From positions 1 through 64,000 of the forward strand of contig NBAY01000010.1 in the NCBI GenBank assembly GCA_002794775.1: a DNA stretch of 64,000 nt. Direction: 5' to 3'. Position 1 is the first letter of the stretch, and each line of letters starts with the position of its first letter. This document shows positions 44,249 through 56,565 of the stretch, piece by piece. The stretch is from Porodaedalea pini. Lineage: Eukaryota; Basidiomycota; Agaricomycetes; Hymenochaetales; Hymenochaetaceae. The notes under the pieces were generated by a model. It did not search any database and was not told where the DNA came from. It worked only from the letters and a program-made list of their open reading frames with translations. The position numbers were made by a program, and so were the translations under genes.

Positions 44249-45519
44249 TCAGTCAACCTGGATTGTGATAGTGTGGATGCTTCTTACCCCGCCATCGATC
44301 AAAACAGTCTCCCCATTCACAAACCAGTTGGCAGTGAGGAAGAGTGCAAGGGATCCCATGTCACGGTTTGTCCCACCAAGCACAGAAACGCCAGTGCCAG
44401 ACGCTTGACGAGTCGGGATATCGAAAATAGGCAGCTTCTCTGCCGGGATCTGAGCAGCCTCGCTAGGGTCGATGTGCGAGGTGCCTGTCACATCCATCGT
44501 CCCAGGCGCGGTCATATCTGTGATGAACCACCCGGGTGCGATCCCGTTCACGCGGACACCGAGGGGCAACAGGTCGTGCGCAAGGTAGCTCGTGAAGTGG
44601 CCAATTGCACTCTTGCTCATCGCGTACGGCACACTCAGCCCCGCCGTGGCAAGATCCTTCGTCCAGCCATTCATGCTGCTCGTCATTATGATCTGCGGTG
44701 CAAACTTCGTGCCGCCGGGGCTTTTCTTCCATGCCTCTAGGAGTGGGAGGAAGGCGGCAGAGAGCCAGTAAGCTCCGAAGGCGTTTGTGCGCAGTGTGTT
44801 GTCGAATTGCTCTGGCGTAACCGCCCAATAGCGATCGAGGTAAGCAGACGCTGAAGTTGGCCGAGAGGCTGGATCGAGAGAGGTGTTGGGTGCGGACTCG
44901 GCGGGCGGTAGGGAAAGGCCGCCTTCGAGGATCCTGGAATATAATGAGTCACGGCGTAGAAATCATTCAGCGGAAAGAATGTGCATGCACCCTGCATTGT
45001 TGAAGAGAACCGTAACATGAGACTCTCGTCGACCTATCTCCTCTGCTAGGCGCTTCGCTTCTTCCTGCGGAAGTGACCTGTGAGCTGAAATCGAACTAAG
45101 GCATAAGTTGATTTAGAAATACCTTAAGCCTTATATCACCCTGAAGACCGACAAGTTTCCCTCTCCTGTCCTTCCCTTGTGCGGCATCATTGTAGGTCTT
45201 AGCTATGCTAGAAACCAAAGAAAACGTTTAGGCAGCACCTTTCCTACGTCAAGACAAGAAGACTCCACGTACGTGTCTAGCTGCACTTGGTTGGGACCGA
45301 TGATATAGACAGTTGCCCCATTCGCAACCAACGTCGTGCTTATCATCAATCCAATACCCTGACCCGACAGAAAGCACACAAGCTCGTCTTCCAGGTAGAC
45401 AGACGATGGATTCAAGAGCTGCTCACCGTTCCTCCTCCCGTCACGACAGCAACGACACCCCGGAGATCGAAGATGTTACTCGCGGTGAGCTTGTCGAGGA
45501 CGGCGTTTGCAGTGGCCAT
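44249..45519 (-). CDS. Short-chain dehydrogenase/reductase (SDR), copy 2
   Basis: Same exon structure as the copy at 36861-38126: start at 45519, glycine motif TGGG/GIGLMISTT split by an intron, IIMTSSMNGWTK, PYAMSKSAIGHFTSY, and the same C-terminus NWFVNGETVLIDGGVRSIHT. Catalytic Ser-Tyr-Lys are kept, so both copies may be active. The 5' half, including introns, is almost identical to copy 1, while the last exon has many replacements (for example HIDPSEAAQIPAEKLPIFDI against HLDSKEATQIPGDKLPMVDI). Differences in the region before the YxxxK helix and in the substrate loop suggest divergence of specificity or a conversion tract. Confidence 0.9.
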
Positions 45520-45660
45520 GGCTGAGCTGAAGTGATGGGATGATTATGGAGAGCATCGTCTGCGCCGTGTTGTTCTCTTTATATTCACGCGGATGCTTTG
45601 TGCTGAGGCAGCTGATTGACGTCAGTGAGCCATTATCTATTCGACCGTCCGATCTTTCCG

Positions 45661-46449
45661 TACACGGCAGGAAAATCCGGGGTTTTCCGTGAGGAAGGAG
45701 TATATCACGGAGTGTTTAGTGGGGCTCATATAATTTCAGCCGGAAAAGCCTTACATGGATTGTAAATTCTCAATCAATCAAATTTTGCAGAAATTATGCT
45801 TTATGTATCTAAAATTGATGGCCATCAAGAAAAGTATTTCTGAACTCAGTGTCTGCAATCTACTTTGCCAAAGGATAAGATAATTCTGGGATTCCAAATC
45901 TCCATTGTCAGTAAATCAAGAGAATGGTGGTTATTAGATTTAGAATCTGTAAAGTCTTGGACACAAAGAAAAGAGGCTCATTGGATTTAAAATCCACATA
46001 GACTCCTTGCATGAATGGAAGATCTCTCTCAGATTTGGGATCTATGCTGAGTTGATGTGATCCATAGATCCCAAATCTGAGAGAGATCTTCCATTCATGC
46101 AAGGAGTCTATGTGGATTTTAAATCCAATGAGCCTCTTTTCTTTGTGTCCAAGACTTTACAGATTCTAAATCTAATAACCACCATTCTCTTGATTTACTG
46201 ACAATGGAGATTTGGAATCTCAGAATTATCTTATCCTTTGGCAAAGTAGATTGCAGACACTGAGTTCAGAAATACTTTTCTTGATGGCCATCAATTTTAG
46301 ATACATAAAGCATAATTTCTGCAAAATTTGATTGATTGAGAATTTACAATCCATGTAAGGCTTTTCTGGCTGAAATTATATGAGCCCCACTAAACACTCC
46401 ATGATATACTCCTTCCTCACAGAAAACCCCAGATTTTCCTGCCATGGTA
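45661..46449. mobile_element. 790-bp fold-back element (CACGGCAGG family)
   Basis: Nearly perfect inverted repeat over its whole length, centred at about 46055 (loop GCTGAGTTGATGTGATCC between GATCTCTCTCAGATTTGGGA arms). Ends are CACGGCAGGAAAATCC... and ...GATTTTCCTGCCATG; each end has its own GGAAAA/TTTTCC mini-palindrome. No coding capacity. It starts about 140 bp upstream of the SDR copy 2 start codon. Confidence 0.85.
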
Positions 46450-46964
46450 AGGTATGCAAAAGTTAAACTCGACAAGCTGATGTCACATCACAGTCACAGA
46501 CCCTGAACCACTTGCTTACCCCATTAGGAAGGACCCTAGCACAAAAATTATGAGTTCAGAAAATCAAATTTTTTTGTAGATGCCCTGCATGATCACCGTA
46601 GGACTTCAGGTACAGTTGTTCAATATTTTCTGAGTTGTAATCACTACCAGCATGCTCAATTTGTCCTTGTGAGCTAGAGTACAGTATCAATTTTGTAGCA
46701 GTGTAGAAGAATTGCTAAGCATGATTAATAATAAAGAAAACCTACTATATTTGGAACATATTAGTCATATAAAATTAGCTGAGAGCGTGAAAATTGATGG
46801 GTGAAATTTTCAAAAATCTGCCAGAGTACTGTACAATTAAATATGGGGCATTTGGCACAAAAAAGACTTTCGTAAAATAAGTCCTCCAAAAATCTATTTT
46901 TCAAAGACTTAAGACCACAGAAATGTAGACAGCAACCATCCCAACAGTTCTGTGAGGATTGTTT

Positions 46965-48356
46965 CATGGCAGGAAAATCTGAGGTTTTCCATGAGGGAGG
47001 AGTATATCACGGAGTGTTTAGTGGGGCTCATATAATTTTGGCCAGAAAAGCTGTATATGGACAATGAAACTAATTATAGTCATAAGCGAGAGGATGGAGT
47101 GTGAAAAGATTTGGAACCTAAGTGCACATGACACAATAAGATCATGTGACTACTATTTATGGAAATTAAAAATCACGTGTTATTAGGTTTCAAATCTTTT
47201 CACACTCCATCCTCTCACTTATGACTATAATTAGTTTCATTGTCCATATACAGCTTTTCCAGCCAAAATTATATGAGCCCCACTAAACACTCCGTGATAT
47301 ACTCACGGCAGGAAAATCCAGGGTTTTCCGTGAGGGAGGAGTATATCAGGGAGTGTTTAGTGGGGCTCATATAATTTCGGCTGAAAAAGCTGTATATGGA
47401 CAATAAAACTAATTATAGTCATAAGTGAGAGGATGGAGTGTGAAAAGATTTGGAACCTAAGTGCACATGACACAATAAGATCATGTGACTACTATTTATG
47501 GAAATTAAAAATCACGTGTTATTAGGTTTCAAATCTTTTCACACTCCATCCTCTCACTTATGACTATAATTAGTTTCATTGTCCATATACAGCTTTTCCA
47601 GCCAAAATTATATGAGCCCCACTAAACACTCCGTGATATACTCACGGCAGGAAAATCCAGGGTTTTCCGTGAGGGAGGAGTATATCAGGGAGTGTTTAGT
47701 GGGGCTCATATAATTTCGGCTGAAAAAGCTGTATATGGACAATAAAACTAATTATAGTCATAAGTGAGAGGATGGAGTGTGAAAAGATTTGGAACCTAAG
47801 TGCACATGACACAATAAGATCATGTGACTACTATTTATGGAAATTAAAAATCACGTGTTATTAGGTTTCAAATCTTTTCACACTCCATCCTCTCACTTAT
47901 GACTATAATTAGTTTCATTGTCCATATACAGCTTTTCCAGCCAAAATTATATGAGCCCCACTAAACACTCCGTGATATACTCACGGCAGGAAAATCCAGG
48001 GTTTTCCGTGAGGGAGGAGTATATCAGGGAGTGTTTAGTGGGGCTCATATAATTTCGGCTGAAAAAGCTGTATATGGACAATAAAACTAATTATAGTCAT
48101 AAGTGAGAGGATGGAGTGTGAAAAGATTTGGAACCTAAGTGCACATGACACAATAAGATCATGTGACTACTATTTATGGAAATTAAAAATCACGTGTTAT
48201 TAGGTTCCAAATCTTTTCACACTCCATCCTCTCGCTTATGACTATAATTAGTTTTATTGTCCATATACAGCTTTTTCGGCCGAAATTATATGAGCCCCAC
48301 TAAACACTCCATGATATACTCCTCCCTCATGGAAAACCCTGGATTTTCCTGCCGTG
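46965..48356. repeat. Tandem array of four palindromic 339-bp units (CACGGCAGG family)
   Basis: Units start at 46965, 47304, 47643 and 47982, exactly 339 bp apart; the last unit is complete to GCCGTG at 48356. Each unit is itself an inverted repeat centred on ACACAATAAGATCATGTGAC and begins with the same terminal sequence as the fold-back at 45661. At internal joints one end is clipped to CGTGATATACT, then CACGGCAGG. Units 2-4 are almost identical, unit 1 is somewhat diverged. Confidence 0.9.
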
Positions 48357-48554
48357 TTTGTAAATTTGTGCCCAGCTGAAGATGTTGTTTCGTCGACATC
48401 GAGTGAAGCCAGATTAGGCAAGTAAGGTTAGCACCACCCACGTCACACCTTGTCGAGTTTAACTTTCGCCAATAACACAAGCGGACCACTTGAGAGGAGA
48501 CAGAGTGAGGTACGCATCAGCATATCGATGCGCCTCAGGGTATGATTTTCCCAT

Positions 48555-49409
48555 TTACAGCCTTTTTCATAAGTCCTGCGACACGTGCATGTCACGTGAA
48601 GTGAGCCGCGTCAGAGCCAAAATGTCGAAAAATTAGAATGAATGCCTATTTTCTCTGTGAATTCTGCACAGTACCTGCTCATTAAGTACTCAAAAAAAAG
48701 GCATGGTTCTCAGGAGAATAAATATGTAAAATAGGGAGCAATAAATTGACTGTGTAGGTGGGTGGAGATCAAACAAGTGCAGCTGGTCTGTTCTCTCACC
48801 CATTTCCACCAAGATTCAAAAATTATGGCTCCCCTACATCTATCTATAAAATTCTTTCCTGTGTCTGTAAATTAAGTATATGACTATATCAACAGCTCCT
48901 GCAAGTTTGAAGCCAATCCATTCAGTATTCATGGTCCAGCAGCAACATTTGTGTTCCACTTCAAGCTCTTTCCACCCTCCTTTTCTCACAACAGGTCTTG
49001 CAGAGTAGAACACAGATGTTGCTGCTGGACCATGAATACTGGATGGATTGGCTTCAAACTTTCAGGAGCTGTTGATATAGTCATATACTTAATTTACAGA
49101 CACAGGAAAGAATTTTATAGATAGATGTAGGGGAGCCATAATTTTTGAATCTCAGTGGAAATGGGTGAGAGAACAGACCAGCTGCACTTGTTTGATCTCC
49201 ACCCACCTACACAGTCAATTTATTGCTCCCTATTTTACATATTTATTCTCCTGAGAACCATGCCTTTTTTTTGAGTACTTAATGAGCAGGTACTGTGCAG
49301 AATTCACAGAGAAAATAGGCATTCATTCTAATTTTTCGACATTTTGGCTCTGACGCGGCTCACTTCACGTGACATGCACGTGTCGCAGGACTTATGAAAA
49401 TGGCTGTAA
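48555..49409. mobile_element. 855-bp fold-back element, TACAGCC family, copy A
   Basis: Long inverted repeat from TTACAGCC...TTTCATAAGTCCTGCGACA to TGTCGCAGGACTTATGAAAA...GGCTGTAA, with a loop near 48960-49010 between arms containing ATGGTCCAGCAGCAACA. TA next to CAG...CTG ends is like Tc1/mariner-type target sites (inference). Homologous to 53299-54146. Confidence 0.85.
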
Positions 49410-49663
49410 TGAGCAGGTACTGTGCAGAATTCACAGAGAAAATAGGCATTCATTCTAATTTTTCGACACTTTGGCTCTGACGCGGCTCGCTTCACGTGAC
49501 ATGCACGTGTCGCAGGACTTATGAAAATGGCTGTAATGAGCAGGTACTGTGCAGAATTCACAGAGAAAATAGGCATTCATTCTAATTTTTCGACACTTTG
49601 GCTCTGACGCGGCTCGCTTCACGTGACATGCACGTGTCGCAGGACTTATGAAAAAGGCTGTAG
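49410..49663. repeat. Two extra 127-bp terminal repeats of the TACAGCC fold-back
   Basis: The end segment TGAGCAGGTACTGTGCAGAA ... GGCTGTAA of copy A is repeated at 49410-49536 and 49537-49663. Arm-end amplification could come from unequal exchange or aberrant transposition. Confidence 0.85.
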
Positions 49664-50231
49664 ATCAAGAAAAAGAAAAAAGTCGAAAGGATGCGTTCAA
49701 GGCACGACGGATAATAACGTGACATGTACAGACGTGGAAATGGAAACCCAACGTGGCACAGCCCTGTGTCTTCCAAACTTATGTCAAGTTACGTTCAGAA
49801 ATAAGAAGACCGACTGGACGTGGCTTGAGTTCAAGAATGGCGCCTCAAGCCACAGTCCTCGCTAATATAAATAAGCCTATGTTGCTTTTCTCCTCGTATC
49901 AAATATCCTCTTTCTTTTCATCACCCGCCCATCCTTGCTCTCATCTGACCGCACTATAGCTGAATTTCCAAGGTCCGACGAGCTTCTCCCTCAAAGCCTT
50001 GCCCTTTGCCACAGAAGACTCCGCGACCTCGTAGCGAAGTGAAGGTGTAGGACACGTCGGGTGCCGGGTGAGCTTAAAGCCCACCAGGTTCGGTTGAACC
50101 CATTTTATAAGACTGCTGGAGGGACAAAGCGGTGTGCGGTCGAAGTCAAAGCTCACGAAAAGGAGCACCGAGCAGTGTGGTACAGAGGTAGGCCTACACA
50201 ATTTTTATAGCACTCCTTCAGAAGGACTCCA
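49664..50231. other. Upstream region of the FunK1 gene
   Basis: No supported separate gene. An additional 5' exon of the kinase may lie here, since the first ATG exon begins with residues (MYFLLINLRSHSERPK) that do not look like a usual FunK1 start. Confidence 0.3.
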
Positions 50232-53041
50232 GTGTATTTCCTGCTCATAAATCTACGTTCACACTCTGAAAGACCTAAAGTGCACACGAACTCCGCCAAC
50301 GCGAGGCATTTGGATAAGGATATCAAGGCCGAAAAGAAAGACGACATCTACACCCCCATCAAGAGGGAAGTTATGGACGCGATTTTCTATGATGACCGTC
50401 ATCTTGTCAAGAAGAAGTTCCCAAACGTTTTATTTAAAAAGTTCTGCGACCCGAAAGACACGATCAAGCTTGTCGTCGATCCATGTCTGCCAACCGCTAT
50501 CGAAGACAGGGATGAAGAAATGTCATCCGTGCTCGAGTCCAATGTCGCTGAAACCGAACCTACTTCGAACCGCGAAACCAAGGCTCAACCTGAGTCGTCT
50601 TCTCGAGCCGCCGAATCATCGAAGGCGCAGATTCGTCACCCCTCAGGCGCGCGCACACAGTCTATGCCCATCGTGACCGAATCAACAAGTAAAGCATTTT
50701 CCCCAAGACCACCTTGCTTTCTTCGGAATAGCGCAGAGGGAACGTATGGTAGATGGGCCACCCGGTCACTGAAGCCACTCCCTCGATGCGCTCGCAAACG
50801 TAGCTCTATATCCGTAAATGTGACTATGGAATCGACGTCGACTCTCAAAGACGAAGGGGGACCCGTCGCCGATATTCTTAGCTTCTTGAGCACTGGGCCC
50901 AACCGCCTTTACAACCCAGATACGAATAAATGGGCGAATTGGCCTAAGACAGATCTACCAGGAGCAGAGGAAAACGTCGCAGCGTATCTCAACAAGGTGG
51001 TGGCCTCTGCACGCCTGTTCCTTAACAACAACGAAGAACTGAAGGAGGTCGATGACGACTGGGTGTTCTCTTCGCGGAACAGGAATACTCCTGTGAAATC
51101 CGATGGTGCAGAGCTGAGATCAGACATTGCCATTGTTCCTCGTATTCACGCGGGTGCAGAAAGGTCGGGTCATTGGGTCGACATCCGTGCCATTGGCGAG
51201 ATTAAATCGGACCGTCATTTCTCATTGTCAGACATTGTTGGAGACTTCGCGGAGTATGCTCGCCTTTGTTTCGGTCATCAACGAGCACGTCGCTTCGTCC
51301 TTGGCTTCAGTCTTCTCGACACCAAGATGCGTCTGTGGAAGTTTGATCGCTCGGGCGTCCTTGTTTTGCACCAGTTCGATGTGCACGAGAAACCATTAGA
51401 TTTTTTGCGCGTCATTCTTGGCTTGATCGTTGGCGACGATTACTACATTGGCCTCGATCCATCATTTATCCATGAGGGTGACAAGGACTGTATCATGCTT
51501 AACGATAAGCGATACAAAATCAAAGAAACTATCCACTTGGACTCAGTCGTCTGCGGCCGGGGAACTGTGGTTCTTCTTGTAGAAGACGACGCTGGTGAAC
51601 TTCTCGTTATGAAGGATCAGTGGGTCGAGCGGACTCGGGAAGTCAAGGAGTTTACAACGCTCGATATCGTGAAGGATGTGAAAGATGTCGCCTCACTCAA
51701 AGACTATCAGCTCGTTCATTTCAAAGTAGGGAATGAAGTTATGCGCGACAGCACCGAGGACGACAGAAGCTCGGAGGATTTACAGCACAAAGTTGAATCT
51801 CGTGGGATCGAGATTCGTGATCATTATAGGCTTCTTATGAAGCCGTACGGAAAGAACTTGGAAGACTTCAAGTCGTTAAAGGAGCTCGTCTCAGTTTTTC
51901 GGGACTATATGCAAGGTATGAACTGTTCTCTCGTTCACAAGCCGTTAACTGATAAGTACGGTTCACATTGTGTTCCTTCTAGTTATCAAAGACCTCCTCG
52001 AACGGGACGTCGTGCACCGCGATATTAGCCCGCGCAACGTCATTATAGTTGAGCTCGAGGGCGAGCTACTTCGAAGGGGCTTCCTAATCGACTTCGATTA
52101 TGCTACAATTCGGTCACGCCAGACACCAGCGAAAGCAGAGCGGACGGTCCGTTTCTCATCTCATTGTCGCTTATTTCTTGGTAATGAAACGAATTTAGGG
52201 AACGCTGCCCTTCATGGCCGTCGATGTACTGAAGGGCAAGATACAAAAACATGACTTTTATCATGATGTGAAGTCGCTTTTCTACGTCCTGATATGGACA
52301 TGCCTTACTCAAAATGGGCCGGACAACGAACCTCGTCCTGCTTTAGAGTTTGAATTCAAGGATTCCGCACTCTACTTTTGGTGCTGTAGGGGAGATGGCG
52401 ACGAAGCAGCAATGACGCGAGTCGGGCTTAGCAAACAAGCTATTATCCTAGGCCCAAGCAACTTCGAGTCACTAATCATCGGCTGCCTCACTAAGTATTT
52501 TCAGCCTCTCACAGACCTTCTCTACGACTTGCGAGATATTATTTTTCACTATCCCGAATGCTTGCATGAAGTAGCTTTGAAGAACGAGAACGATAGTGAA
52601 GAGCAAAATGCAAACAGATCGAAAGAGGCACTAAAAAGAAAACGAGAAGATTTGGATGCAATCATCGAATTGCTACAGACGACATTGAATGAGCTTCCGG
52701 ACGAAGAGCAGCTTCCTGTCGCCAGCGACGGGCAACTCAAGCGTTCTCTTAATCCTCCTCGAGTGGATATAATTCAGGCTGGTAGTGAGACTCGCGTCAA
52801 GGACCAGGTCCCCGACACGATACGGCCTTGTGGCTGTACGAATATGACTGGCTCAGAACGCACTTCATTGGAGCGCACAGGTGGACCATCAGAGCTTTTT
52901 GGGGCAGGGGTGACGAACTCCGCGAATCAATTTATTGCGTTGCGGGGAGAAAAACGTTCGTATGATGAAGAGCCAATAGGAGCTCCTGCATTTCTTACAT
53001 CGTCGCCGAAGCGTCTAAGACGCTCGCCGGATAACGAATAG
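50232..53041 (+). CDS. FunK1-type fungal protein kinase
   Basis: Exons 50232-51916, 51983-52139 and about 52201-53041, with introns at GTATGA...TTCTAG and GTCCGT...TTTAG restoring the frame. The catalytic loop is VVHRDISPRNVIIVE (HRD with the FunK1-specific ISP-N pattern) and the magnesium-binding segment is FLIDFDYA. The second splice gives ERTGTLPFMAVDVLKG, then YHDVKSLFYVLIWTCL, both typical of FunK1. The N-terminal half has PTKTDLPGAEENVAAYLNKV-like and IRAIGEIKSDRHFS regions that precede the kinase in this family. The C-terminus (52800-53041) is low complexity with an NLS-like SPKRLRRSP. FunK1 kinases are expanded in multicellular fungi, with roles in signalling that are largely undefined. 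Start may be in an upstream exon. Fold-back elements of one family bracket the gene. Confidence 0.9.
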
Positions 53042-53298
53042 ATCATCATATACTATATAGTACTAAAGGGGTTTTGTTTGGCGTGATCTCTTCATTTCAT
53101 CGCTAACTCGCCAGTCTGCCACCCGCTATCCGTGTGTTCCCCAACCTGATCGTCATTACATTCTGCCAGCATTATCGCAATGATCTCGTCATACAACTTG
53201 AATGTGGATATATCTAGAATATCAATATACGCATCATGAAATGTTTTCTCGGATACTTTTGTCGCTCTTGAACGACTGCTGCAGTGCTAGTAATCTTG

Positions 53299-54146
53299 TT
53301 ACAGCCATTTTCATAAGTCCTGCGACACGTGCATGTCACGTGAAGTGAGCCGCGTCAGAGCCAAAATGTCGAAAAATTAGAATGAATGCCTATTTTCTCT
53401 GTAAATTCTGCACAGTACCCACTCATTAAGTACTGAAAAAAAGGCACGGTTCTCAGGAGAATAAATATGTAAAATAGGGAGCAATAAATTGGCTTTGTAG
53501 GCAGGTGGAGATCAAACAAGTGCAGCTGGTCTGTTCTCTCACCCATTTCCACTGAGATTCAAAAATTATGGCTCCCCTACATCTATCTATAAAATTCTTT
53601 CCTGTGTCTGTAAATTAAGTATATGACTATACCAACATCTCCTGAAAGTTTGAAGCCAATCCATCCAGTATTCATGGTCCAGCAGCAAGATTTGTGTTCT
53701 ACTCTGCAAGACCTGTTGTGAGAAAAGGAGGGTGGAAAGAGCTTGAAGTGGAACACAAATCTTGCTGCTGGACCATGTATACTGAATGGATTGGCTTCAA
53801 ACTTGCAGGAGATGTTGATATAGTCATATACTTAATTTACAGACACAGGAAAGAATTTTATAGATAGATGTAGGGGAGCCATAATTTTTGAATCTCAGTG
53901 GAAATGGGTGAGAGAATAGACCAGCTGCACTTGTTTGATCTCCACCCACCTACACAGTCAATTTATTGCTCCCTATTTTACATATTTATTCTCCTGAGAA
54001 CCATGCCTTTTTTTTGAGTACTTAATGAGCAGGTACTGTGCAGAATTCACAGAGAAAATAGGCATTCATTCTAATTTTTCGACATTTTGGCTCTGCTCAC
54101 TTCACGTGACATGCACGTGTCGCAGGACTTATGAAAATGGCTGTAA
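53299..54146. mobile_element. 848-bp fold-back element, TACAGCC family, copy B
   Basis: Same ends, same arms and same loop region as 48555-49409, with scattered substitutions (for example a missing GACGCGG near 54090). Begins TTACAGCCATTTTCATAAGT and ends ATGAAAATGGCTGTAA. It lies 258 bp past the FunK1 stop. Confidence 0.85.
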
Positions 54147-54831
54147 ACACCGCGAGAGTGTGGTAAACATTGAAAACAAGGAATCAGTGAACAACACACA
54201 ACACCAGCGTTTCCACAAGCTCAGACACATAGTCACTAGTACTCCTCCTGGCTCTTTTAAGACTTGATGGAATCGTTGAAAACCTCGATTTGACAGGGCA
54301 AGGAGCTACAGACATAGAAGTGATACTACATTGGAGCCTCGCGCATGAACACTGGAAGAAATCATCACCATAGTAGTAGATAGGTAGGGCTCAGCACGGC
54401 GCGAGACGCAGGGGCGCCCCGCCTGCCTCGTATCATCGTATGTATTTGTCACTCACAAGATCTGTGTCGGAGAAAAACGGCAGCGGCTCGTACATATTGT
54501 CGCATACATCTCGGCTGTGCGTCCCTATCTTTCAATGTTTCATCACAAAATTTTGCAAAACATTATATTTGATTTCACTTTGAAAAAATTTGATAATCGA
54601 TTATATGCAAATATGAACTGCATAAATTCTCAGTATACGACAATATTAATAAATTTCAGGCTCAACCGGTTATAATCTCCATAAGCAAATGTAATTCTTT
54701 GCAAATTTTTGTGATGCTTTACAAGCGTCTACGAATGCGCGAGAACGCCGGCCGTGAAGTAACGCGTTTCTCTCGCAATTGCTATTCGTCATACCTGCTC
54801 CTCCCCCGACTACTAGCGCCCACCAGTAATA
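54147..54831. other. Spacer upstream of nse2
   Basis: No gene seen. Marks the border from the repeat island to the conserved gene block; AT-rich at 54530-54700. Confidence 0.4.
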
Positions 54832-56318
54832 ATGCCTGCCATCGCCCGCGGAAGCAGCGCACGCTCACGGCGTCGCCAAGCATCCGAAGATAACATCGAA
54901 GACGGCGACCCTACTCAACGCTCGCGCACTGAGGATGTCGAGGAAGAGCAACCCGCGCGCGCGTCAAAGAAGGGCTCGAGAGCTTCCAATGCGGGAAAAG
55001 CGAGAGATGAAAAAGTGAGAAGGGCACGTCGCAGAGATGAAGAAGAAGGCTCGGATGAAGAGGAACAAGACATGGGTGCGGGTCCGGCTATTGACATCGA
55101 GAACTTCCAGGATCGGCCACTTTCGAAGGCAGATGCGAGGAAGATTACAACGGTGGCCCAGGACTGGGAGCAGATTAAAAGAAACATGCGGTCTTCGACT
55201 CTTCCTCTTGTCGAACAGGTCGCGGTCGCCATGACTGAGGCTGGGGAGAACAAGGATGGCGAAGCTGTAAGTGACGTCTCTTAATGAAATCTTCGATTAC
55301 AACGTAGACTGAGCAAGTCAATTCGAAGGCTCTAAAAGATTTAGCACAGACGGATCTTATCATGCGTGAACTTCTTGACCTGCAGGCAGAACTTGTGGCG
55401 CATGAAAATACGCTCATTAGTCTTGCGAACGACATCACGCGGGGTGAGGAGATCGTGCGTCACGTTCTCTTTTTCTGAGACGGTCTTAGTCTAAGCTGAT
55501 CATCGTGTCTTTCACTATACTTAGGACAATGTGGTGCAGAGGTATACACTCGGTGTCGAAGATCGGAAGGAGGCGTGGCAAACCAAAACTACGCGTCAGA
55601 AATACGCCAAGGACGAGGACTACATTAGGTTCAAGTCGGGCGTCTATGTGCGTGGCACTCCCTTGTGCTCAAAAGTGAAACTCACTTATTTTCAAATTTA
55701 GGAGGTTCAACATCCCGACCAAGGCATGCCCCCTATGAACGAATTCATTCCAAGCGGTGCGCGAAACAAAAACCTGTCGCTGAGGAGGCTGACATGACTT
55801 TTACGATACTTCTCAGAGGAAGGCGACGAATCCGACGATGACGAGATCGCCGTAGGCGGGGTCTCTCAGGTTTATAAGTGTCCGATTACTCTCACGATCC
55901 TGGTGAAGCCGGTTACGTCGTGAGTCACCTCCTACCATACTACTCTTGCTCATTGCCTAACAAGACTCTCCCTCTCAGACAAGTATGCAAACACAACTTT
56001 TCTAAGGCCTCCATCGAGGATTACTTAGGATCGAACCAGTCGCTGAAGAAGAAGTGCCCCGCAGCTGGATGCAGCAAATTGGTTGCCTTGTCGGACTTCG
56101 TGGTAAGTGCACTCCATATTACTACGTGCTGTCTTCATTTCCTTGCTCCATTCGTCTTTCTACAAACAAGAATGTGGCTGACTTCTGGATCATCTTGTTT
56201 TCATTATTAGCCCAATCCTGATCTCGAGCAGAAAGTCAAGGCACATGTTCGCAGAGAGCAGAGGCGTCAGGCAGAGGCGGATAGTGGAGATGATGATGTG
56301 GAAGAAATCATCGATTGA
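54832..56318 (+). CDS. nse2: NSE2/MMS21-like SUMO E3 ligase of the SMC5/6 complex
   Basis: Starts MPAIARGSSARSRRRQASED. The N-terminal part is charged and disordered, followed by helices that would bind the SMC5 arm (PLSKADARKITTVAQDWEQI; TDLIMRELLDLQAELVAHEN). The C-terminal SP-RING of zf-Nse type has YKCPITLTILVKPVTS, then after an intron QVCKHNFSKASIEDYL and KKCPAAGCSKLVALSDF, giving the Cys and His ligands. Ends in the acidic SGDDDVEEIID. Introns at about 55268-55308, 55456-55525, 55650-55700, 55770-55815, 55915-55979 and 56103-56210. Nuclear; attaches SUMO to SMC5/6 and partners in DNA repair. Order and length fit the family. Confidence 0.88.
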
Positions 56319-56565
56319 TTATTTGATCGTTTCATCTCTACGCACTTTGTCGCTCCTCCATCTTCACCGTTTTCTTACTTCGCGCTAATTTAGTCTATTG
56401 TCCAATTGAATATGCACGACCGTCGATTTTATCAGTTCTCCCGTCTAGTGTCTTGTCAAGCGGTGCCGGTATTAAATATTCTCACGTCTACAAGGCGCTG
56501 AGCCTGACAGCAAGGAAAATACATAAGGCTTGTGCGCAAGAAAAATGCCCGTGAGCAAATGAAAC

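Noticed and set aside
46965..48356. CRISPR-like array
   Set aside because: 339-bp units are contiguous and palindromic, without unique spacers, and the genome is eukaryotic.
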